In this document: piece after piece, positions 1-11,900 of the stretch
Position numbering within the stretch: position 1 is the stretch's first letter
How the letters are laid out: every line of letters starts with the position of its first letter
NCBI GenBank assembly: GCA_964034945.1
Contig: OZ035963.1
Coordinates: 44,229,090 to 44,293,089 of the forward strand
DNA length: 64,000 nucleotides
Direction of reading: 5' to 3'
DNA from: Chrysopilus asiliformis
Taxonomy: Eukaryota; Arthropoda; Insecta; Diptera; Rhagionidae
Translations under genes and position numbers: made by a program
Notes under the pieces: generated by a model
The model's database searches: none
The model's input: only the letters and a program-made list of their open reading frames with translations
Told to the model about the DNA's origin: nothing

Positions 1-615
1 TTCATACTATGCGTAAAAAACCAAACAGATCTTTCCACGAAAATTCCATTATTAATTAAAATTATCACGTTATTTATTGTATAGTAGTACTCTACTCTAC
101 AATTTTCTGTGTGTAGTGCGAAACTGTACATTATAATTGTAACGTAAAGCTATTTATTGTATGCGCCAGCAACAACAGTTTCTTCTCCCACGATCAGCTG
201 CTGTAAAAATCAAAACAAATCAAAATTGTGCGGTTTTGACATTTGATATTGTAGTTTTGACATTTTCAGTTTTTTTTTCGATAGATACGGAAAATAACAG
301 GCACGAAAAATTACACTTTTTTGTAATAATTCTGTGCAGTCATTCTAAGTTCTGTAATTTTCACATTCAAAAAAAGTTCTCTTTTAGTTCTCTTTTTTCA
401 TTTGGTTAATTTCCTATACAATGTCTCTTTTTTTAACCCAAAGGTTCTCTTTTCACAAATAGGTTCCATGGCAGCCCTACTCAGAGAGCAAGCCATATAA
501 ACACGTAAATCGCTTGTCAGTGGTAGTCGATACCCGAGAACTTTCAAAGCTCTGTCGACCCAGCTCTATGTGATTTTCTCTGCTGGTCGACCCAGCAGAT
601 TTTGAATTTTGTGAG
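1..615. other. AT-rich stretch with no recognised gene
   Basis: I see no credible coding region, RNA gene or complete repeat here. Short open frames are low-complexity and lack recognisable motifs. The stretch ends at the target-site duplication of the hAT MITE that follows. Confidence 0.5.
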
Positions 616-1278
616 TCTGTGGTCCGGGTTAGGACTTGAGGATGTGTAAAAGGTACTAATTTTTCCCCAAAAAGGGTACTAGATTGAGATAATGTGGTAC
701 TAGATGGTTTTTAACTATCGTGCAACCAAAATCGTTTTTTTATGCTTATTACATAGGAGTCGAGAAAAATCTAAATCTCGTAATTCTAGAAAAAAAAACT
801 TAACCCATATGGATTGACTTTTGCGCTGTAAATATAACCGTTCTCGGTCAAAAAATACTCTAGAAAAACTCCAAAAAACCAATAAAAATTGTCTAGATGT
901 ATTTGTTTTGACTTTTCAATTTTAAATTTTTGTATGAACTCCATCTAAAAACTTAAATTTCGAGAAGTATTTTGAGCTATTGCTAATATAAATCATATTT
1001 CCATGCCTACGATTGATTTTCACATCTCCCTTTATAAGACGAATTCAGTGGTCTTTAATTAAAGAGTTGTGGAGGGATCATTTAAGAAAGTACTTTTTTT
1101 TCTAATACATAGAAAAGTGATGGTTTTTTAAAGGGAGCTAAAAATTCAGATAAAATCATTTTTTATATAAACCATTAAAAGGTACCAGATTAATGGGCTG
1201 TGGTACTAGGGTACTAAATGAGTCAAAAAGGTACTAGATCTAGTACAGATGTACTAAAGTCCCAACCCTGTCTGTGGT
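616..1278. mobile_element. hAT-type MITE with 8-bp target duplication
   Basis: The 8-bp duplication TCTGTGGT flanks the element at 616-623 and 1271-1278, so the element is 624-1270 (647 bp). The termini are imperfect inverted repeats, CCGGGTTAGGACTT on the left and CAGGGTTGGGACTT read inward on the right. An 8-bp duplication and a CAGGG-type end are characteristic of hAT elements. There is no transposase. Subterminal sequence repeats the motif GGTACTAG several times near both ends, which in hAT elements is where transposase subterminal binding sites lie; that role is inferred. Confidence 0.85.
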
Positions 1279-2460
1279 GTGTTGGATTTGCAATTGTAGG
1301 AATTATAATTCTTTATATTATTGCGAGATGAGCAAGTTAGATTTTTAATTTTGATGTGACTTGTTTTACTGTACTTGTAAATTTTATCTCCAATATTGAT
1401 TAGTCTTAGATGACTTCAATTTAGGTCATACGAGGTTTTGTTTCTTTTTAAGTACATAGTTTTGATCAGATTTTTAAAAAATCACTGAATTTTTTTATAT
1501 TTTTGTTTTGAGTTAAGCTATAAACAATTATTTAGGAAATAAGATATTTTAAAATATTTAAGTAAAAGTTTAAGTTGTACACTCTGATTAAGTATATTAA
1601 AACCATTATTTTTTTCTATTTTATATTCCATTTTAATTTATTTGTTAGTTTAGGAATTTTAAGAGATTTAAAAAATAGTAAGAAATGTATTGAATTAATA
1701 ATAACAGACATGAATATTCAATATTAATTCAATACATTTCTTACTATTTTTTAAATACAATGAAAAATCGTAAAAAAGTTTATTTTGAAAATATTTAGAG
1801 AACCGTTAGATATGATAAAAATTGCTAGCAAGGTAAGACCCCACTCTGATTTTGGATATATGGTAGAGTGGCGAAAAATAGGGGCTACTATTTTTTTTAT
1901 ATCTGCCTTTTTCGTGTTTAGGGTCGTGGGTGCCCCGAAAATTATACAATTTTTAGTTTTTCGTCCAATTTTCCGACACTTTTTGGCCGATTTTAATCAA
2001 ATTTCAAAGGAATATTTATTTTAGCAATTACTTTAAAAAAGATTACATTACAAAATTCATTCTTTCAAAAACCGTTAGGTATCTTTAAGAGTTCTCGGGA
2101 TATTAGAAAAATATATTTTTTACATATTTGTTCCGAAACTAAATATTGCAGAGGAAAAATTTATGTTGATCATACCTGATATTTTTTTAAAGTAGGCTAT
2201 TCTATATAATGAATTAGCTCTCGAAATAGTGAAAAAATTTATGAAAATCAAAAAAAAATCCAATTAGTAAAGAATTCAAAATGTTTGCATGACCATTCCC
2301 TGGATCGAATCTGACTCAAAAATTCATTCGCGAATCAAAAAGAATGTATATTTTTCATTTGCAAATGTATTTTTCCGCACCCCAAAAATCTTAGAACATA
2401 GAACACTTCCTTCGTTCCCAAGACATCTTAGGCGAATAAGCAACATTTAAATATTCTAAT

Positions 2461-3974
2461 GCCCGGTTTCACAGTGGAAGCTTAAGCTTCGGCTTTGTTA
2501 AACTTATCCTGGTAGCTTAAGCTTTCGCTCACACAAGTGCTGTTTCACAGTTAAATTTTGTGTGTCGATTAACAAAACTCAGTTTAGTGAATTTAATAGG
2601 CCACTGTGTATTTCTGTACTCATAGTAAACAATATTTAGCTACTCGGTGATTGAATTCGTACAAATTTAAAAAATTTAAAATTTGAATTTTAAATTGAAT
2701 TTGAATTTGATTGAATTTGTAAATCGTTATCTTTCACCGTTATGGAGATATTTCAGATTTTCTAAAAAAAATTAAAAAATATATTTTAATTTTCGGGTTA
2801 TTGTATAAATTGCGTAGGAACATGGATTTTTTATAATAAAGTCATGTGCTGTTCACATCAGAGATTTTATGATTTGCGTCATCACAGAAAATTTTTGGCT
2901 AAAGTTCAGTTTAGCGACAATGACGCTAGAGATTTTTCGTGTATAGGGAGGGGTAGAGAGAAGCATCCCCTATCCAAAATGGGTATTTTTAGCCGTCGCT
3001 CGCCCCCCTTGCCCCCTCCAGGGGTCCTCAAACTTTGTATGAAACTTTTTTCTGGGGGGTGGTACGGGGGTGTGTTATACCTCAAATGAAAGGTAATGAA
3101 GAGTGCATTCCAATAGCATGGTAGGGTTTCCCCCCTCACCCTTCGATTTATACCCCATCGAAAAAAAGTGGAATTTTGCAAGAAAACTACTTTTACTAGC
3201 ACAATTTCGGTTCGCAAACCTTATAAAAGTGGTTTGAAATGACTGCTGACGCAGTTTTAATTACAAAATTTCATTTTAAAATTTTCATATAACCTCACTT
3301 TTTTGACGAAAAAAAACTTGAACTACAAACCAATTTTACTTATGAGCCCCCTGGCGCGGACCCCCAGAGCGAACAAACTTTTCAGCCACATCCCACTTTT
3401 TCCCACCGCCGCGCCGCGCCTCGTTTTTGTTGATTTTTTCAGGTTGAGATATTTCTAGGATTCTTTGCATTTCATTATCTGGAGTATTAAGCGCAGTTTT
3501 TGGTAAAAAAAAATTTCGTCTTTCCCCTCGTTTCACGAATTCCACTTTTTCCCGTGAGGTATAAATCAAAGAGTGAGGGGGGGGATATTATCATGCTATA
3601 TATTTTTGGAATGCACTCTTCATTACCTTTCATTTGAGGTATAACACACCCCCGTACCACCCCCAGAAAAAAGTTTCATACAAAGTTTGACGACCCCTGG
3701 AGGGAGCAAGGGGGGCGAGCGACGGCTAAAAACACCCATTTTGGATAGGGGATCTACCCCCTATACACGCAAAATCTTTAGCGTCATTGTCGCTAAACTG
3801 AACTCTTGCCCATTTCGCATGCTAAGCTTTAGCTTAAGCGCTCAAGTTTGGTGGCTTAAATAAACGGAAATTTAAACTCAGTTTAAGGACTAAACCAGCA
3901 CTGTGAAACAGTAAAAACAGTTAAGCGAAAGCTTAAACTAAATTCGAAGCTTAAGCTCGCACTGTGAAACCGGC
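2461..3974. mobile_element. MITE with 30-bp-plus inverted termini (GCCGGTTTCACAGTG type)
   Basis: The left end reads GCCCGGTTTCACAGTG and the right end, read inward, GCCGGTTTCACAGTG. Both continue into GCTTAAGCTTCG and further related sequence, giving roughly 100-bp imperfect termini (2461-2570 and 3865-3974). No transposase is visible. I could not settle the target duplication. Inside lies a second, unrelated inverted repeat (2893-3815), so this is a composite. Confidence 0.75.
2893..3815. repeat. Inner inverted repeat with G/C-homopolymer-rich arms
   Basis: About 220 bp at 2893-3115 reappears inverted at 3605-3815. Arms include GTTCAGTTTAGCGACAATG, a C-rich run near 3001-3020, and a purine-rich run. 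Short open frames on both strands here are products of the repeat and are not genes. A related 100-bp fragment occurs at 49360-49470. Confidence 0.75.
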
Positions 3975-4821
3975 TGTAAGTATTATTTTAAATCTCTTAA
4001 AATTCCTAATATAACAAATAAATTAAAATGGAATTCAAAATGGAAAAAATAATGGTTTTAATATACTTAATCAGAGTTTACAACTTATACTTTTACTTAA
4101 ATATCTTAAAATATCTTATTTCCATAATAAAAATATAAAAAATTCAGTGATTTTCTTAAAATCTGATCAAAACAAAAAGAAACAAAATCTTTACGATATT
4201 TCATCGTATTTAAAAAATAGTAAGAAATGTATTGAATTAATATTGAATATTAATGTCTGTTATTATTAATTCAATACATTTCTTACTATTTTTTGAAAGT
4301 TTGATATTGAATACTGAGATTACAAATATCTCAAGAACCAGTATAAATAACGAAAAAAAAACGTTTTTTGAAAAAAAAAATCTCAGAAAAACCTTCTTTT
4401 GCTGAAAAATCTGAATGGGATGTACGTGGGCCGTAAAGATGGTAGGAAATTAAAATTTTTCTAAACAGTAATTACAAGCCGGAAAATCAAAATATTAATT
4501 GAATCGTATTCAAGGCTTTTAAAATATAAAAATTGTGAGCAAAATACTAGTTAACCAATCCAAGTAGGGTAAATTACCCAGATCTGAGCCGTATACTTTC
4601 TGAGAAACTTGTACTTACTGGTCGAAAGTATGGAATGTTTAAATTAAATTAACATATACAGTGGGTGGAAAAAGTCACCGTACGGTCATGATTTTTGAAT
4701 AAAATACTAAAACCCTAAAACACTGTATTTGTTTTTAAAATTCTAGTTACTGGATTTTGTTGCCTGGACAATTCTTTACAGATCTGTAAAAAAAGAAATT
4801 AAAAAAAATAATAATTTAGTA

Positions 4822-5761
4822 GGGGAGACTGGTCCTCGTTGTCACAAGTACTAGTTGTCACAATGGCTATATCTCTTAATTCAGAAATATTTTTGAAATC
4901 GGTTCTTCGGCAATTTTGAAGCGCACTCCACCACTACCAACCTCAGAAAGTGTCCTGGCGATCGACCTCAAATGTTACGTTTTTTAACTCGAAATCAAAA
5001 AATATCGTTAGTGAGTAAATTCTAATAGATTCATTGATTTTGTTTTTTTGTCATACATTATTAAGATAGAAGTGTATTTTTATTGGTATCTCTTAGGATA
5101 TTGATCGATTTTAAACGTAATTTTGAGTGTTTAGGTTTTACGTTAAGTGTTATAGGTTTAAATGGCTGTCAAAAATTATTTGTCTGTCGGTACTAGTTGT
5201 CTCAGGGGCTATTTGTTTGTATCAGGGGCTACTGCAGAGCAGGAAAATCTGCAGGGCAGAAAAATCTGAAGAATCTAAAACCTAAGAAACATAAGAAGCA
5301 GGAAAACAAAGGACTTGAGATATAGAAATGAGTTGTTAACAGCGATGAAGACGAATACAACGAAGAACTACTGTGCGTGGTTTGTTATGAAACTTAGTCA
5401 AGTAGCAAACCCAATGCAGGGTGCGTTCAGTGCATCAAATGCAGGCTGTGGGCTCATGATAGATCTGCGGGGCAAAGAGTTTTTTTTTGTTACCCTAATT
5501 ACGACGGCAATGACCTGTCACAACGAGGACCGCACATTGTGACAACCAACCCCAGCCTTGGGGTAACTTGTCACAGTAGACTTAAATTTTTATTATAAAA
5601 TTTTCATGACGTTATTACTTGAAATTTTAAATAATTTGTACAATTAATGAAGGACGAAAGCCCGAATTTATGATTTATGCGTTTGACTTGGCAATTTAAC
5701 TTCATTGTCTCCAGAAATAAGGATTTTTATGATTTTTGTGACAACTAGGACCAGTCTCCCC
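4822..5761. mobile_element. TA-targeted MITE in the left Tc1 arm
   Basis: TA at 4820-4821 and 5762-5763 flanks inverted termini GGGGAGACTGGTCCT and GGGGAGACTGGTCCT (read inward from the right), each continuing into a TTGTCAC motif. The opposite Tc1 arm near 8710-8730 shows the unoccupied site, confirming the boundaries. Length 940 bp. The 75-codon open frame inside (5315-5542) has no recognisable domain. Confidence 0.88.
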
Positions 5762-5861
5762 TACTTAAATTTATCACTTTAACTAAAAATATGCTTTTTA
5801 AGAGCGTAAAAAGTCACCGTACGGCTATAAAAACAACCAAAAATTATGGGCTAATTTACCG

Positions 5862-6372
5862 TTAGTATTTGGTTGGGTATCCATTAGGTCGAATTACTGC
5901 TTGAAGTCGCCTGTGCATCGTTTTTATCAACTTCCGGGTCACTTCCGGGGTTATTTTTGCCCATTCTTCTCACAACACCGCCTTAAGCGTTTTTTCGCTA
6001 GTAATAGTGTGGCTGCGGATTTTCCTGTCAAGCAGGTTCCATAGATCTTGGATGGGGTTTATATCAGGAGACTGGGCTGGCATTTTCAAATATTTAGGAG
6101 TGTTGTAGAGCAGCCATAAGCGCGTATTAAGTGCTCTATGCTTCGAATCATTATCCTGCATAAACACAAACGTGTCCGTTATTCCCATTTATTCAGCGCT
6201 AGCATGTAAATTTTGTTTTATTATGTCAATATACACATACGGGTCCATAACACCATCAATAAAATGCAGCCTACCCACCCCCCGGCGCGCTCACGCAGCC
6301 ACAAACCATAACTGACCCGCCTCCATGTTTGACTGTGGGCATCAGGTTTTCCATTTGAAGCTCCATATGCTT
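5862..6372 (-). pseudogene. Tc1-like transposase, 3' half (left arm)
   Basis: This is the C-terminal half of a Tc1-family DDE transposase, which cuts and pastes the element by binding TIRs. The readable part runs from about 6188 to a stop at 5862-5864 and contains the family block FMQDNDSKH (second catalytic Asp) followed by QSPDINPIQDLW. In Tc1 transposases the third catalytic residue is the Glu of NPIENLW; here that position is Gln in both arms, so even a full-length product should be inactive. Farther upstream the frame has stops and a C/G-run frameshift near 6280. The N-terminal DNA-binding half is absent. Confidence 0.85.
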
Positions 6373-6845
6373 TTTATAAGGGATTTTTCTTACTAGTCGT
6401 CAGTAATATTTCCTGACGAGAGTAAATTTAACATTTTCCAATCAGATGGAAGGCAAATTATGTGGCGTAAAAAGCATATGGAGCTTCAAATGGAAAACCT
6501 GATGCCCACAGTCAAACATGGAGGCGGGTCAGTTATGGTTTGTGGCTGCGTGAGCGCGCCGGGGGGTGGGTAGGCTGCATTTTATTGATGGTGTTATGGA
6601 CCCGTATGTGTATATTGACATAATAAAACAAAATTTACATGCTAGCGCTGAATAAATGGGAATAACGGACACGTTTGTGTTTATGCAGGATAATGATTCG
6701 AAGCATAGAGCACTTAATACGCGCTTATGGCTGCTCTACAACACTCCTAAATATTTGAAAATGCCAGCCCAGTCTCCTGATATAAACCCCATCCAAGATC
6801 TATGGAACCTGCTTGACAGGAAAATCCGCAGCCACACTATTACTA

Positions 6846-8478
6846 CACAGAAAATAAAATGTATGTAAATATTACGAAAACGTTTGTTAATATAACGAAA
6901 CCATTTGTCCCCCCCATGGGCCGACAACATATTTTGTTAATGGTACGATGTCAATTTTGTTAAGTTTTTGTATTTTTGTATTTCGTTTTCCCAAAAATTT
7001 TGTTAATATTACAAATATTTTGTAAATATTACAAATATTTTGTAAATATTACAAAAACAAATCTCTCTTGTTGATATGGAATCTCTTTCTGTTTCTTGCT
7101 TAGTGTGTGTTCATAGAATTTAATAAATGCAACTAATGAGCGGAAATTGTTTTAGTGTGATGACTTTAAAAATTAAGAGATGCGTGTTTGTTTCTGATAG
7201 TTTCTATATTGAATATTCGTATGGAGGAAATGTTTTATGACGGCCAATATGATGCGAAATGAAAATAATTTATTTTGAATGATTTTTCTTACAAAAATTT
7301 CAAACGAATGAATTCTCTCGACGAATGTTTTTGTGTTACCTCGAAAAAATACTATTCGCGTTTAGTATTTTTCGAAAATGGGAAAAAATTATCGAAATCT
7401 GAAAAAAATTGGCATAAAAAATATTTCAAAAAAGCATTCCAACTAATGTCTAAACTAAGAAATGCTTTCCAAAAACTGATTTTTTGCATCAGTTTTATGA
7501 AACATTATTGGAATTGCTTTAAAATCGAGTTTTTATAACTGGCGAATCGACTAACAAAATCGTCGCCATTTTTATACCCGTATGGTGAAACCAAAGGGTA
7601 TATTAACTTTGCCTTACCGTTTGTAACGCCAAGATCTCGTCATCGCACACAAAAATGAATAACACCAGTGTGTTTAGAATGATGAAAAAAGTTGAATTTA
7701 GCATGTCCGTCCGTCTGTCCGTCTGTCCGCCGGTCCGTCCGTCCGTCCGTCTGTCTGTCTGTCTGTCTGTGGCGCGGATTGCGGGCGTACGGATTGAGCT
7801 AAAGACTTGAAATTTTGCACATATCCGTTTTTCGTAAAATGCGAGGCTAAGTTCGTTAATGGGCAAAAATGGACCATTAGGGGGGGTAGCCGTCATATGA
7901 ACGAAAACGTTTTTTGTGAATATCTCAAAAACGGTGCATCTTATCAAAAAAGTGCAAGAACAAAAGTTATTTAGGATATGCTCCTACATAAAACTCCCAT
8001 ACATCAAAATCCGATTGGAATAAATTTAAAAAAATCTTATTGGAAAGTTTGACTTCAATGTGGAATTTTGGTATAACTGTTCGAATTTTGATACGAATAT
8101 CACCATACGGGTCTCCAATGATTGCAAGATTGGCAATTATAGCTTTTGTTATGTTTTCGTCATGCACAAGTTTGGCGCAGTTCTACTAGTAGTCTAATTA
8201 CCTGCTGCAGGCATCCAAACATTAACAGCAGGGAATTGGATGCTTACAGCGGCTAATGAGACCACTAATAGAAAAGCTTGTGTATCGTAATGACGCCATG
8301 ATGCAAATCAGATTTGACAAAATGTACTTCGTAATATTAACAAATTTTAGTAACTATACGAAAAAATATTCGTTAATTTTTTCGTAGTATATACAAAACT
8401 TCAGTAATATTTACGAATTTTTTTTTGTTAGGCTTAACAAAACCCATTTTGTAAAATACAACATTATTTTTTTCTGTG
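6846..8478. mobile_element. TA-targeted element with CACAGAAAA termini
   Basis: TA duplications (6844-6845; 8479-8480) flank inverted ends CACAGAAAATAAAATGT and CACAGAAAAAAATAATGT. The left arm of the host Tc1 shows the empty site. Subterminal regions are packed with short TTTGTTAATATTAC-like and TTTTGTAAATATTAC repeats. It contains a copy of the dispersed microsatellite-linked repeat (7566-8183) and an imperfect hairpin at about 8190-8275. I see no transposase: the 87-codon frame at 7275-7538 has no family motifs. Confidence 0.82.
7566..8183 (+). repeat. Dispersed repeat family 1, copy A (microsatellite-linked)
   Basis: The copy begins ATACCCGTATGGTG and continues through a GTCC/GTCT tetranucleotide array (about 7705-7770). 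After 25 nt come GAGCTA, six bases and TGAAATTTT, then about 350 bp of conserved non-coding sequence ending near a second ACCATACGGGT. At least four other copies or fragments occur in the window (8905-8946 plus 20934-21327, 21692-22248, 35158-35530, 61988-62141). No coding capacity is apparent; open frames across the array are artefacts. Confidence 0.8.
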
Positions 8479-8904
8479 TAGCGAAAAAACGCTTAAGGCG
8501 GTGTTGTGAGAAGAATGGGCAAAAATAACCCCGGAAGTGACCCGGAAGTTGATAAAAACGATGCCCAGGCGACTTCAAGCAGTAATTCGACCTAATGGAT
8601 ACCCAACCAAATACTAACGGTAAATTAGCCCATATTTTTTGGTTGTTTTTATAGCCGTACGGTGACTTTTTACGCTCTTAAAAAGCATATTTTTAGTTAA
8701 AGTGATAAATTTAAGTACTAAATTATTATTTTTTTTAATTTCTTTTTTTTACAGATCTGTAAAGAATTGTCCAGGCAACAAAATCCAGTAACCAGAATTT
8801 TAAAAACAAATACAGTGTTTCAGGGTTTTGGTATTTTATTCAAAAATCATGACCGTACGGTGACTTTTTCCACTCACTGTACATATTCCTCAACAATTTG
8901 GATA

Positions 8905-8946
8905 AAAAAACATAACAAAAGCTATAATTGCCAATCTGGCACTTAT
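8905..8946 (-). repeat. Family 1 repeat, copy B, left piece
   Basis: The sequence AACAAAAGCTATAATTGCC matches copy C at 21698 onward. This is the part of copy B left of the Gypsy insertion; the remainder resumes at 20934. Joining the two pieces with one target copy restores the family sequence, which fixes the outer ends of the Gypsy element. Confidence 0.75.
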
Positions 8947-11900
8947 TGTGACTCCGATCTGCTGTAGTCTTTCAAGTTTTTTTGATGGTAAAATTTACAA
9001 GGGTGTTTTAGGGAGAGCAAAGAGGCGGGTAGGCACGCTTGAGATGTTCTTTCCGGCTAGCTCGACGGAAATGGGGGTGGTTCTTTGCCCTTGCTCTCTA
9101 CCTATAGAAGATCACAATAAAAAAATATCGTGCCTGATTGAAGGATCTATGCCATTTACCAACCTATGACGGACCAAGGGAAATAAGGGGAAATAGAAAA
9201 CTTTGTCAAGCATTTACCTTACCATGTTCGCCGTCTCTTCACACTGCACGCCCCCTGTAAAACGCTTAGCACGACATACTAATGAACTATCGAATTAAAA
9301 AATCAATATTCAATTCGCAAAACATCCGTTAAAATTAAGTATTTATTAACCAAAAAAAATCATGGAAATATAAAATTAACCAGTAATTATTAAGATCTAT
9401 TTTTAAATAATTTAGCATAAATATACATTAAGGTTCGCATGCACAAAAATAAATATAAAAAAAAAAATTTAAATAATAAAAGAATAAGGTTCCACCACGT
9501 AATATTGGAATAGATTTTCCTCGAAGATTGAAAAACAAAGCCTGAAACCTATTTTGTTTGGCGCCAAATAAAATAAGGGAGAAAAGAATGACGGTTGTTT
9601 TCTTTCTTTTAAAATATAAAAACCGTATTATAGTTGGGCAATGAAACACTTGCGGTACCGTGGGGGTCACCGTACATCACTCACACAATTTTGTGAAACA
9701 AAGCAATTTAAATTTAACGGAATGTACTAATTTCTAATATAATAATGTTGAAAAATCTAATTCGTTGAAATCCACATGGATTATGTTGAGGGTCCACGCA
9801 TCAAATTTTATATCAGGAATCAATGAAAGATGTTAATTCGATTGAAATCGGATGCCAGGACATTCTTCAATAATTCTCACAAAGAACGAATTACCATTTA
9901 CGTAACAAAAAAATTATGTATGATAATTTAATTTAGTTCCTTAATTTCTTGTATTAGTTTTAATTTAATTTATGGTGGGATTTCTCCTTTGGAATTTAAG
10001 AACAAAAATTTATCATTAGATTTATCGCCCGAAACTAAAGAAAGGTTCTACCTTTGGTTAAGTCGTGCAATACTTAAGCTTTCCTTCCTGTTTATTTTCC
10101 CGCTCAAAGTGCTGCTTCGCAATGACTCTGCAAATACCTTTGCCGCCAAAATTCGTCTATTGCGCCAACTAAAGACATTCGTGTTTAGTGATATTTTTTT
10201 AAAAAAATTAAAAAACTTTTGCCACAACTCACTTTTAGCATTTCACACTAGAGTAAGTTCGGGTATTGTGGTATAGGCGGGTAATGTGGTACCCCATCAT
10301 TTCTCGGATATGAGATGCCGCATCGCAAGATCAAACATACAATACTGTTTTTTGTGAAATTCTGCAACCATTGTTGGTGTTGACAAGTCCATGGTTTATC
10401 AGGTTATATGGGAATTTTCTGAAAAACGTTTTTGAGCACAATCAACATTTTATTGTCTCCACATTCAAATGAATCTCGAAAGCCAATTTTAAGTTGTTTT
10501 TTTAACTGTGAATCAGTGAACGATTATTTAGACAACACATTTACTTTTTGAAAAGAAAATTTTTGGATTCAAGCGAATTAGACTAAGAAATCATTTTTTT
10601 GGTTTGTCATGGTGAAAACGGCTAATGTGGCATACTATTTCTTCCATACAAATATTTAATATTTGAATGGATGAAACAGTATTCCACATTACCCGCCTTA
10701 AATATTTGTATGGAAGAAACAGTATACCACATTACCCGCCAATTTTTCGAAGCACTTTTTTTTCAGTTAGTGTACTTTTTTGATCATAATTTTGCTTTTA
10801 TGTTTATGATTGGTAACATTGCTGTGGAATTTTATAGGCAAGCCTCTGGAGGTGTCGTATGCGAAATTCTAGCATGATTGCTTTTAAAACAAGTGATTTA
10901 TTATGAAAACAAAAGAAGGTGTACCACAATACCCGAACTTACTCTACGAGAAAAATTTTCCGGGACTCACTTAAAAAAAGGAAGCTAAACTTTACCAAAA
11001 AAAATTTTTATTGCCTCAATGGCAAGTTGGGAGAAACCCCACAAATTTCGTCCTTTGACTTGGACGTCTTTCAGCTCAATGCTAAAACCAAAAACCCGCC
11101 AAGGTCTTTCCCGCCCACTGGAGCATAAAAAAAACTGGTAAATTGCCAGTGGAAATATCCCATTTTAAATTCAAACCTTACAACCGATCGTACAGCGAGC
11201 GCCATCTGTTGTGATCTGGTTATGAGCCGCGCATACATATAATTAATATTATATTTTATGTGTTCAATCGGTCTTGCACTTAATATTATTAACTATATGT
11301 CTCGTTCTGTCGCAAATACTTAATTTAGTTCTGACCTAGAGTGTAAGAGAGAAGCCTATAAAAAAAACTACCATTGTGAATGGGCACTAACACTCTAGGA
11401 CACCTGACAGATCCAATTCGATCTGTCAAAGTTTGTTTACGATCGGATCGATTAACATAAGTTTTCCTGTTTGTCGGTTTTCCGTGTTTTTCCAGAGTTT
11501 CTGGCCGCGAATGTAAAAAAAAATGTGTTTGCGGGTTTCGCGTGTTGTATGCTGAAATATCGGGATGCAGCCTAGTTGGATAGTTCAGCGGAACTTTTGC
11601 TGCAGGAGAGCCAACAGGAGATGCCCGATTTTTACCTCCTGCTAAAATAGATAGGAACTCGGGAACGCACCACTATCGCACTGTACCAGGTGAGTAACCT
11701 TTTATTTGTTGATTTCCTTACCTTGAAAAATGATCTTTTTCCTTTTTTTTTCATATTCTAACCTCAACCTCGAAGCCAGCAACTCTTATACTGTGAGGAT
11801 CTTCGCAACATGTTGCTGAACTCAGAGACATTAAAGTGACCGGATAACAGAGGAAAATCATTACAGCTAAGTATACGTTCCGCCTTTTCTCATTTTAATT

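Larger units (their letters stand above)
1432..4297. repeat. Large fold-back bracketing a MITE
   Basis: About 250 bp at 1432-1680 reappears inverted at 3985-4200 with small indels. Each arm ends in an 80-bp near-palindrome (1673-1754 and 4208-4297) with arms TAGTAAGAAATGTATTGAAT, and the two palindromes are inverted copies of each other. The space between holds a MITE (2461-3974) and unassigned AT-rich DNA (1755-2460) in which I recognise no gene. The whole could fold into a stem about 2.8 kb long with a large loop. Confidence 0.75.
6477..8617 (+). pseudogene. Tc1-like transposase, 3' half (right arm, interrupted)
   Basis: This is the inverted twin of the left-arm fragment with the same protein (FMQDNDSKH, then NPIQDLW with the Glu-to-Gln change). 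Coding sequence is readable at 6656-6845, is split by the 6846-8478 insertion, and resumes at 8481 to a stop at about 8615. Removing the insertion and one TA restores continuity with the left arm. One substitution between the arms is visible near 8565 (GCCCAGG versus GCACAGG), so the duplication that created the mirror is recent relative to most repeats here. Confidence 0.82.
4659..8879. mobile_element. Mirror-image Tc1-like element (two 3' halves)
   Basis: Termini CAGTGGGTGGAAAAAGTCAC (left) and CAGTGAGTGGAAAAAGTCAC (right, read inward) are flanked by TA at 4657-4658 and 8880-8881, as in Tc1/mariner elements. The two arms are near-identical inverted copies that meet around a short centre at about 6375-6470. 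Each arm carries the 3' half of a Tc1-type transposase gene plus the same terminus, so no 5' half exists. Each arm has been hit by one younger TA-flanked insertion (4822-5761; 6846-8478). With two functional-looking ends but no complete transposase, it could only have moved in trans. Confidence 0.85.

Noticed and set aside
2844..3217. Overlapping frames on both strands with Pro/Gly runs
   Set aside because: They arise from the C- and G-rich arms of an inverted repeat and have no domain.
8190..8275. Possible tRNA or structured RNA
   Set aside because: The imperfect hairpin lacks the D, anticodon and T arms of a tRNA. It is more likely a repeat remnant.
9989..10276. 95-codon frame in the left LTR
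   Set aside because: It is the truncated counterpart of the 19419-19862 frame, ending inside the MITE; it is not conserved as a gene.
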